Positions 15,133 through 21,396 of a DNA stretch of 58,307 nt are shown piece after piece. The DNA lies in the NCBI RefSeq assembly GCF_900107745.1, contig NZ_FNRO01000030.1, forward strand, positions 1-58,307. Direction: 5' to 3'. A model generated the notes under the pieces. It was given only the letters and a program-made list of their open reading frames with translations, ran no database searches and had not been told where the DNA came from. This DNA is from Variovorax sp. YR216. Lineage in GTDB: Bacteria > Pseudomonadota > Gammaproteobacteria > Burkholderiales > Burkholderiaceae_C. The translations under genes were made by a program, and so were the position numbers. Every line of letters starts with the position of its first letter. Position 1 is the stretch's first letter.

Positions 15133-17453
15133 GCATCGCATCGCGCGGCGGCTCCAAGTCGCCGGCGGCGCGGCGTTCGCGCGCGGTCCGATGGGCCATC
15201 GGCGTCGGTGCGGCGATGGTCACTGCCATCGGCCTCGTGCTGATGTTCCTTCTTGCGCAGGCGACCAACAATCGCGCGTTCTACGAGCGCAATTACGAGC
15301 GGCTGCTTGGCATCAACGTGGTCGTGGCGGTGGTGCTCGTCCTCGTGATCGGATGGGTTGCCTACCGGCTGCTCAGCCGGCTGCGCCAGGGAAAGTTCGG
15401 CAGCCGCCTGCTGGTCAAGCTGGCAGCCATCTTTGCGCTGGTGGGGGTCGTGCCGGGCGTGCTGGTGTATGTGGTGTCCTATCAGTTCGTGGCGCGGTCC
15501 ATCGAAAGCTGGTTCGACGTCAAGGTGGAAGGCGCGCTCGATGCGGGCCTGAACCTCGGGCGGGCCACGCTGGACTCGCTGTCCGAGGACCTCATGAACA
15601 AGACCAAGGCGTCTGGCGCGCAGTTGGCCAACGTGTCGGATGCGGGCGCCGGGCTGGTGCTGGAGCGGATCCGTGACCAGTTGGGCGCCACCGATGTCGT
15701 GTTGTGGTCGAGCAGCGGCCAGCTCATCGCCGGCGCCGGCGCCTCGCGCTTTCAGCTCAGCCCCGAGCGTCCCACGTCGCAGCAACTGCGGCAGGTGCGC
15801 GCCGACAGGGCCATCGCGCACATCGAGGGCCTCGACGAAATCCCCGCCCCAGGCGGTGCCGCGCCGCCGCCGGCGAGCGTCCGCGCGATTGCGCTCGTGC
15901 AGCGGCAGGGCTTCGAGTTCAACACCGAGCCCCGCTTCCTGCAGGTGACGCAACCTCTGCCGCCCGCAGTGGTCGCCAACGCGCTGGCGGTGCAGGAGGC
16001 CAACCGCGAATACCAGGAGAGAGCGCTCGCACGCGAGGGCCTGCGCCGGATGTACATCGGCACGCTCACGCTGACGCTCTTCCTGGCGGTCTTCGGCGCG
16101 GTGCTCCTGGCCGTCCTCTTCGGCAACCAGCTTGCCCGGCCCTTGCTGGTACTGGCCGACGGCGTGCGCCAGGTGGCCGGCGGCGACCTGCGGCCAACCG
16201 TCGTGCTGCAGGGCAAGGACGAACTCGGCGGTCTCACCCGCTCGTTCGCCGTCATGACCCAGCAGCTCGCCGAGGCGCGAGGCGCGGTCGAAAAGACCAT
16301 GGGCGAGCTGGATGCCGCGCGTTCCAATCTGCAGACCATCCTCGACAACCTGACCTCCGGCGTGATCGTGCTCCATGCGGATGGCGTCATCGCCTCGACC
16401 AACCCGGGCGCCACGCGCGTCTTGCGTGCGCCGCTGGCGGCGTACGAAGGCCAGCGCCTGTCCGACGTGCCGGGCCTTTCGGACTTCGCGCAGGGCGTGC
16501 AGCAGCAGTTCGACGACTTCGAGGTGGAGCGCCTTCAGCACGGCCTCGACCATTGGCAGCATGCGTTCGAACTGCACGCCGCGGGCGACGCCATGGTCGA
16601 GGACACGATCAACATCGTCGCCCGCGGCGCCGAGCTTCCCGGGGCGACCCGGTTGCTGGTGTTCGACGACATTTCCGAAATCGTCTCTGCGCAGCGCGCG
16701 CAGGCCTGGGGCGAAGTCGCGCGTCGGCTCGCGCACGAGATCAAGAATCCGCTGACTCCGATCCAGCTCTCGGCCGAGCGGCTCGAGATGAAGCTCTCCG
16801 GGAAGGTCGCCGCGCCCGAGCAGACGGTACTGACCAAGTCCGTCAAGACCATCGTCGACCAGGTCGATGCCATGAAGCGGCTCGTCAACGAGTTCCGCGA
16901 CTACGCACGGCTGCCGGCGGCCGACCTGAAGGCTGTCGACATCAATGCGCTCGTGACCGACATCCTCCATCTCTACCCGGCGGAAAACGCCTCGGTCGCC
17001 CTGCGGCCGGAACTGGACGAGCGCTGCCCCCCGATCCGCGCCGACGCCCAGCAGATCCGGCAGGTCATTCACAACCTCCTGCAGAACGCCCAGGATGCGG
17101 CGGAGGTCAACGCCGGCCGGACAGGCCATGCCGGCGAGGTCGTCATCCGCACCCGTCTCGCCGAATCCGGCCAGCGCGTGCGCCTGACGGTGCAGGACAG
17201 CGGCGCCGGCTTCGCAGAGCACATCCTCAAGCGCGCCTTCGAGCCTTACGTCACGACCAAGGCGAAGGGCACCGGCCTGGGACTCGCGGTCGTCAAGAAG
17301 ATCGCCGACGAACACGGCGCGCGCATCGAACTTTCGAACCGTGTCGTCGATGGGGCTGTGGTTGGTGCACAAGTCTCGTTATCATTTGCGCTTGCAGGGG
17401 GGCCGCAGGGAGCGGTTACTCACACAGAAGATTCGAAGTCATCCGCGACCTGA
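15129..17453 (+). CDS. ntrY: NtrY-like sensor histidine kinase
   Basis: A 774-residue membrane kinase. Start GTG 15129 overlaps the upstream stop by 4 nt. Membrane segments lie at about residues 24-45, 58-77 and 92-114. A periplasmic sensing domain runs to about 305, followed by a fourth segment near 315-338, a HAMP domain, a PAS domain (around 395-500), and HisKA with the phosphorylated histidine at 536 in RRLAHEIKNPLTPIQLS. The ATPase domain has NLLQNAQDAA, a DSGAGF box and GTGLGLAVVKK. This is the NtrY layout, linked in other bacteria to nitrogen or redox control. The partner is the regulator that follows after 78 nt. Confidence 0.9.
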   Translation: MSIASRGGSKSPAARRSRAVRWAIGVGAAMVTAIGLVLMFLLAQATNNRAFYERNYERLLGINVVVAVVLVLVIGWVAYRLLSRLRQGKFGSRLLVKLAAIFALVGVVPGVLVYVVSYQFVARSIESWFDVKVEGALDAGLNLGRATLDSLSEDLMNKTKASGAQLANVSDAGAGLVLERIRDQLGATDVVLWSSSGQLIAGAGASRFQLSPERPTSQQLRQVRADRAIAHIEGLDEIPAPGGAAPPPASVRAIALVQRQGFEFNTEPRFLQVTQPLPPAVVANALAVQEANREYQERALAREGLRRMYIGTLTLTLFLAVFGAVLLAVLFGNQLARPLLVLADGVRQVAGGDLRPTVVLQGKDELGGLTRSFAVMTQQLAEARGAVEKTMGELDAARSNLQTILDNLTSGVIVLHADGVIASTNPGATRVLRAPLAAYEGQRLSDVPGLSDFAQGVQQQFDDFEVERLQHGLDHWQHAFELHAAGDAMVEDTINIVARGAELPGATRLLVFDDISEIVSAQRAQAWGEVARRLAHEIKNPLTPIQLSAERLEMKLSGKVAAPEQTVLTKSVKTIVDQVDAMKRLVNEFRDYARLPAADLKAVDINALVTDILHLYPAENASVALRPELDERCPPIRADAQQIRQVIHNLLQNAQDAAEVNAGRTGHAGEVVIRTRLAESGQRVRLTVQDSGAGFAEHILKRAFEPYVTTKAKGTGLGLAVVKKIADEHGARIELSNRVVDGAVVGAQVSLSFALAGGPQGAVTHTEDSKSSAT

Positions 17454-17531
17454 GCACACTGCAGGCGATCCATCGATCAGATCTTCGGGCACATCACCAA
17501 CTAGACAAACATCGGCGCACACCTCAAAGAC

Positions 17532-18227
17532 ATGGCAAACATCCTCGTGGTCGATGACGAGCTGGGCATCCGAGACCTGCTCTTTGAAATTCTCAACGAC
17601 GAAGGTCACAACGTCGAACTCGCCGAGAACGCAGCCGAGGCCAGAGCCGCGCGACAGCGGGCCCGCCCCGACCTCGTGCTGCTCGACATCTGGATGCCCG
17701 ATACCGATGGCGTGACGCTGCTGAAGGAGTGGTCGGCCGCAGGCCTGCTGAGCATGCCCGTGGTGATGATGAGCGGCCATGCCACCATCGACACCGCCGT
17801 CGATGCCACGCGCATCGGCGCCTTCGCCTTCCTCGAAAAGCCGATCACGCTGCAGAAGCTTCTGAAAGCCGTCGAGCAGGGCCTGGCGCGCGAAAGCGCG
17901 CGCCGCGCCGCCGCCAGCGTGGTGCCGCCAGCGAACAGTTTTTCCGCGGTGGTCACGACCGTCGGCGACAGCACGCTGGTGCCATCGGCGCCGCAGGCGG
18001 TCGCGGTGGAGACCGGCCCGCAATCCACGCAAAGCTTCGACCTCGATCGTCCACTGCGGGATGCGCGAGACGGCTTCGAGAAGGCCTACTTCGAGTTCCA
18101 CCTCGCCATGGAGAACGGTTCCATGACCCGCGTCGCCGAAAAGACGGGGCTCGAGCGCACCCACCTTTACAGAAAACTGAAGCAACTTGGCGTCGACCTT
18201 TCGAGAGGGCGCCGAAGCACTGTATAA
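17532..18227 (+). CDS. Response regulator, receiver plus Fis-type HTH, without AAA+ domain
   Basis: A 231-residue regulator. The receiver domain (residues 3-120) has the acidic pair D8-D9, the phosphorylation site D52 in LVLLDIWMPD, and the conserved lysine in FLEKPIT. A low-complexity Ala/Val/Pro linker (about 125-170) leads to a C-terminal Fis-like helix-turn-helix (about 185-225, MTRVAEKTGLERTHLYRKLK). NtrX proteins carry a sigma-54-interacting AAA+ ATPase between these two parts; here it is absent, giving a layout closer to RegA/PrrA. It cannot activate sigma-54 RNA polymerase by the usual mechanism. Position makes it the partner of the NtrY-like kinase. Confidence 0.88.
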   Translation: MANILVVDDELGIRDLLFEILNDEGHNVELAENAAEARAARQRARPDLVLLDIWMPDTDGVTLLKEWSAAGLLSMPVVMMSGHATIDTAVDATRIGAFAFLEKPITLQKLLKAVEQGLARESARRAAASVVPPANSFSAVVTTVGDSTLVPSAPQAVAVETGPQSTQSFDLDRPLRDARDGFEKAYFEFHLAMENGSMTRVAEKTGLERTHLYRKLKQLGVDLSRGRRSTV

Positions 18228-18228
18228 T
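18223..18228 (+). promoter_or_regulatory. -10 element of the tRNA-Phe promoter
   Basis: A perfect TATAAT lies 17 nt before the mature tRNA 5' end. It contains the TAA stop codon (18225-18227) of the preceding regulator gene. The -35 region is poor. GAGGGCTTC follows the -10 at the same distance as in the strong promoters at the right end of the window, a discriminator typical of stable-RNA promoters. Confidence 0.75.
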
Positions 18229-18245
18229 CGAGGGCTTCATACCAA

Positions 18246-18321
18246 GGCCCGGTAGCTCAGTTGGTAGAGCAGCGGATTGAAAATCCGCGTGTCGGTGGTT
18301 CGATTCCGCCCCAGGCCACCA
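18246..18321 (+). tRNA. trnF: tRNA-Phe (anticodon GAA)
   Basis: A 76-nt cloverleaf with anticodon loop TTGAAAA (GAA), T-arm GGTGG-TTCGATT-CCGCC, and encoded 3' CCA. The acceptor stem GGCCCGG / CCAGGCC contains a C-A mismatch at position 5:68; all other pairs are Watson-Crick. A strong terminator follows after 10 nt, so the gene is a single-gene unit with its own promoter. Confidence 0.95.
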
Positions 18322-18331
18322 AATCATCAGA

Positions 18332-18361
18332 CCCTCGAATCCGAAAGGATTCGGGGGTTTT
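18332..18361 (+). terminator. Rho-independent terminator after tRNA-Phe
   Basis: An 11-bp stem CCCTCGAATCC / GGATTCGGGGG (one G-T pair) with a GAAA tetraloop, followed by TTTT. Confidence 0.92.
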
Positions 18362-18446
18362 CGCTTTCTGGCGCACCAAACCCGAGCGACGTTTTCGGTG
18401 CACGGCGCCATGGAGTGGATCACTCGGCACCATATCCGAGCCAATC

Positions 18447-18462
18447 CGGCACCATTTTTGCT
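18447..18462 (+). promoter_or_regulatory. Sigma-54 (RpoN) promoter for the ammonium transporter
   Basis: CGGCACCATTTTTGCT matches the -24/-12 pattern YGGCAC-N5-TTGCW with exactly 10 nt between the GG and the GC. Transcription would start near 18473, about 60 nt before the amt ATG. NtrC-like half-sites GCACCA (18373-18378) and GGTGCAC (18397-18403) lie upstream, but their spacing is not that of a standard NtrC dimer site. RpoN-driven amt genes are common in proteobacteria. Confidence 0.7.
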
Positions 18463-18534
18463 TGCGACAGGCGGGCATTCGCACAAATCAGGCGAATCGC
18501 ACCACAACAAGACAATCCCCTTCGCAAGCTCTCC

Positions 18535-19737
18535 ATGGACGCACTAACTCAGGGCGCGAACGCGCTCTTCATCCTTCTTGGCGCCATCATGGTCTTCGCC
18601 ATGCACGCCGGCTTTGCCTTTCTCGAACTCGGCACAGTCCGAAAGAAGAATCAGGTCAATGCACTGGTCAAGATCCTCGTCGACTTCTCGGTGTCGACGG
18701 TCGTGTACTTCCTCGTCGGCTACGGGGTGGCCTACGGCACGCATTTCTTCGTCGGCGCGGAAGCCCTGTCCGCGAAGAGCGGCTTCGAACTGGTGCGGTT
18801 CTTCTTCCTGCTGACGTTTGCAGCGGCGATCCCCGCGATCATCTCGGGCGGGATCGCCGAGCGCGCAAAGTTCTGGCCGCAGCTCGTCGCGACGGCGGTG
18901 ATCGTCGGGTTCGTTTACCCGTTCTACGAGGGCATTGCCTGGAACAAGGCCTTCGGCATCCAGGCGTGGATCGCCTCGGTCACCGGCAGCGAGTTCCACG
19001 ATTTCGCAGGTTCGGTCGTGGTGCACGCCGTGGGTGGCTGGCTGGCCTTTCCAGCGGTGCTGCTCCTCGGCGCGCGCCGCAATCGCTATCGCGGCGATGG
19101 CTCGCTGAGCGCGCATCCGCCGTCGAACATTCCCTTCCTCGCGCTGGGTGCGTGGGTGCTGTGCGTCGGTTGGTTCGGCTTCAACGTGATGAGCGCGCAG
19201 ACGATCGACAAGATCTCCGGCCTCGTCGCAGTGAACTCGCTGATGGCGATGGTGGGCGGCACGCTTGTCGCTCTCGCGCTCGGCAAGAACGATCCGGGTT
19301 TCGTCTACAACGGGCCGCTGGCGGGGCTGGTCGCCATCTGCGCCGGCTCCGACCTGATGCATCCCCTGGGCGCGCTGGTGGTTGGCGGCGTGGCTGGCGC
19401 GATCTTCGTGGTGATGTTCACCCTGACGCAGAACAAGTGGAAGATCGACGACGTGCTCGGCGTGTGGCCACTGCATGGCCTGTGCGGCACCTGGGGTGGC
19501 CTCGCCGCCGGCATCTTCGGCAGCAAGGCGCTGGGCGGGATCGGCGGTGTCAGCCTGATCGCCCAGTTGATCGGCGTCGCGATCGGCGTCGTCTGGGCGG
19601 CCGTGGCGGGCGTGGCTGTCTACGGCGCGCTCAAGGCCACCGTGGGCATCCGCCTCACCCAGGAAGAAGAGTACGACGGCGCGGACATCTCCATCCACCG
19701 CATCTCGGCGACGCCCGAGCGCGAGGCGGCCTGGTAG
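18535..19737 (+). CDS. amt: Ammonium transporter (Amt/MEP/Rh family)
   Basis: A 400-residue inner-membrane channel for ammonium uptake. The two pore histidines of the family are recognisable, in SVVVHAVGGWLAFPA and in WPLHGLCGTWGGLAAGIFG, and the conserved aspartate lies in FHDFAGS. The N terminus goes straight into the first membrane helix without a signal peptide. I chose ATG 18535 because the frame upstream runs through the tRNA and terminator. The sequence is somewhat divergent from AmtB. No glnK lies next to it. A sigma-54 promoter upstream implies induction under nitrogen limitation. It converges on pldA with a 4-nt gap. Confidence 0.92.
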   Translation: MDALTQGANALFILLGAIMVFAMHAGFAFLELGTVRKKNQVNALVKILVDFSVSTVVYFLVGYGVAYGTHFFVGAEALSAKSGFELVRFFFLLTFAAAIPAIISGGIAERAKFWPQLVATAVIVGFVYPFYEGIAWNKAFGIQAWIASVTGSEFHDFAGSVVVHAVGGWLAFPAVLLLGARRNRYRGDGSLSAHPPSNIPFLALGAWVLCVGWFGFNVMSAQTIDKISGLVAVNSLMAMVGGTLVALALGKNDPGFVYNGPLAGLVAICAGSDLMHPLGALVVGGVAGAIFVVMFTLTQNKWKIDDVLGVWPLHGLCGTWGGLAAGIFGSKALGGIGGVSLIAQLIGVAIGVVWAAVAGVAVYGALKATVGIRLTQEEEYDGADISIHRISATPEREAAW

Positions 19738-19741
19738 GGCC

Positions 19742-20929
19742 TCAGAAGTCCACCAGGCTCACGCCCACCATGAAGACCGTGCGCTTCTTGTTGTAGTCGA
19801 TCAGCGTGTCGCCGTAGCCGTAGAACAGTTGCGTGTGGAAGCGCAGGTTGCTGCGCGCCGGGTCGCCGATCGCCTTCAGCCATTCGAGGCGGATCGAGCC
19901 CTTGCCGCTCGGGCGCAGGTTGTTGCGCACCGTGACGCCGAACTGGTTGTTGCGATCGAAGTTCCAGATGCCCTTGACTTCGGCGCGCCCGATGTAGTCC
20001 TCGATGTCCGGGTTGTCGTCCTTGGCCGGATCGATGTGCACCGAGCCGTCTTCGGAGATGCGCTTCCAGACGCGTCCCGTGATGATGTAGCGGTCGTCCA
20101 GATCGGCGCCGGCCATCAGGTAGATGCGGTTCCAGCTCCGCGACAGCGGCAGGTCCTGGCCGTTCGACTGGTGGTTCAGGCCGAGGCCGGTGTAGCGCAC
20201 CCGCCAGCCGCCGGGCAGCTTGTAGTCGGTCGGGTAGGAGTACATGAACTCCGGCTCGTGATCGGTGGTGCGGAACGGACGGGAGAGCTCTCCGTTGAAC
20301 ACCTGCCAGGTCGACTGCTGCGTGTAGCCGAACCACAGCGCATCGCGCTTGTTCGGGTCGTCGCCGGTCAGCAGCCCTTGCGCGAGCTTGGTGCGCAGCG
20401 AAAGACCGATGCGCATGTCCTGCGCCTGGTAAGGCCGATCCACGCCATTGCGGCCCGGCGCCGGGGAGGTCGGGGTCTCCGGGTCTTGTGCCGCCACGCC
20501 GAGGGACACGTTGAGCGGACGGTACCCGCGGAAGCCGAAGGTGCCGCAGTCGGTGCCGGCTTCCAGTTCCCAGAATCGAGACAGCGAGCTGTATTGCCTG
20601 TCGCGGCAGCCGTCGGTGGTTGCGACCGAGACGATGCGTGTGGCAGGCACGCTGGCGTCCACCGGCGTTGGCGGCGGTGTTTCGGCGAGCACGGCCGGCG
20701 CCGGAGGCACCGCCGCGGCGGGCAGCGTCTGCTGCTGGGCCCAGCGGTCGAAGCACGCCAGGCGCGCTTCTTTGTTGCCGGTCAGCTGCTGGCACTCCTG
20801 CCAGGTGAGTTGCGCATCGGCGAGCGGGCTGCGCGGCCTGTCCACGGCTTGCGCCTGCACCGAGGTCGCGCCGAGCCCCCCGATGAGCGTCACGAAAGAG
20901 AGGATGCGAATATCCACCTTCATCGTCAT
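19742..20929 (-). CDS. pldA: Outer-membrane phospholipase A1 (OMPLA)
   Basis: Calcium-dependent phospholipase of the outer membrane. The 395-residue precursor starts at the ATG whose A overlaps the upstream stop (ATGA). It has a signal peptide (to about residue 24), then a Cys-containing segment ECQQLTGNKEARLACFDRWA and a Pro/Ala-rich linker. The beta-barrel domain starts around residue 120. The catalytic motif GLNHQSNGQ holds the His and Ser, and the Asn is in SRSWNRIY. The C-terminal residue is Phe, as required for barrel insertion. The N-terminal extension before the barrel is longer than in E. coli PldA. Last gene of the rep-EF-hand-pldA unit. Confidence 0.93.
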   Translation of the reverse strand: MTMKVDIRILSFVTLIGGLGATSVQAQAVDRPRSPLADAQLTWQECQQLTGNKEARLACFDRWAQQQTLPAAAVPPAPAVLAETPPPTPVDASVPATRIVSVATTDGCRDRQYSSLSRFWELEAGTDCGTFGFRGYRPLNVSLGVAAQDPETPTSPAPGRNGVDRPYQAQDMRIGLSLRTKLAQGLLTGDDPNKRDALWFGYTQQSTWQVFNGELSRPFRTTDHEPEFMYSYPTDYKLPGGWRVRYTGLGLNHQSNGQDLPLSRSWNRIYLMAGADLDDRYIITGRVWKRISEDGSVHIDPAKDDNPDIEDYIGRAEVKGIWNFDRNNQFGVTVRNNLRPSGKGSIRLEWLKAIGDPARSNLRFHTQLFYGYGDTLIDYNKKRTVFMVGVSLVDF

Positions 20930-21396
20930 TTCCCGGTGTTGTCGTTGATCTTGGTCAGCACGAAGGGGTGCGTGCTTTCGTCCGCGGCGTTGCGCCAGAT
21001 TCCCTTGAATTCCTTGCCGCAGGAGGCGGCCTGGAGTTGTCCCAGCCAGACGCCGCTGATCGAGCGACCATCCATCGATTCGTCGAGGCTCAGATCGCCG
21101 TCCTCGTCGACATCGCCTGCAAGCTGGGCGGTGCTCGAAGGCGCGTCGCCCCCGCTGCGCGTGATCGTGCCGCGCACGCCGGCGTAGTCGGGGTGTTTCG
21201 CAAGCTGCACCTTGGCAACGCCGGGCAGCCCTTCGAAGCGCGCCTCCCATGTGCCGAAGAGCGCTTCGAGCGGCATGTCCGAAGCGGTCGCCGGGCAGCC
21301 GGTCGCGGGAGCGGCAGGCGATGTGCCTTGCGCCGATGCGTTGCCGCCCATGAGCAGGCATGCCGCGGCCAGGCAGGCGAGCAGGGCGCCTCTCAT
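20926..21396 (-). CDS. Small secreted protein with an EF-hand calcium-binding loop
   Basis: A 156-residue protein I cannot assign to a named family. It has a signal peptide (MRGALLACLAAACLLMGG..., predicted cleavage after ASA at residue 22) and a mature domain beginning near CPATASDMPLEALFGTWEAR. Residues 95-106 read DVDEDGDLSLDE, a full match to the canonical EF-hand loop with acidic ligands at 1, 3, 5 and 12, Gly at 6 and Leu at 8. Cys34 and Cys126 could form a disulphide. Its ATG overlaps the rep stop and its stop overlaps the pldA start (ATGA at both ends), so it is made in step with PldA. A calcium-related role beside the calcium-dependent phospholipase is inference. Confidence 0.85.
   Translation of the reverse strand: MRGALLACLAAACLLMGGNASAQGTSPAAPATGCPATASDMPLEALFGTWEARFEGLPGVAKVQLAKHPDYAGVRGTITRSGGDAPSSTAQLAGDVDEDGDLSLDESMDGRSISGVWLGQLQAASCGKEFKGIWRNAADESTHPFVLTKINDNTGK

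Noticed and set aside
18373..18403. An NtrC dimer site upstream of amt
   Set aside because: The half-sites GCACCA and GGTGC are about 18 nt apart, not the usual 3-6, so I mention them only as half-sites.
18421..18440. A second sigma-54-like GGCAC upstream of amt
   Set aside because: GGCACCATATCC has the -24-like half, but no GC at the required 10-nt distance.
18277..18534. Upstream extension of the ammonium transporter frame
   Set aside because: It runs through the tRNA-Phe gene and its terminator, and past the sigma-54 promoter.
20930..21361. Upstream extension of pldA to a 539-codon frame
   Set aside because: The extra residues are Arg-rich shadow sequence of the EF-hand gene; the ATGA overlap and the signal peptide fix the pldA start at 20929.
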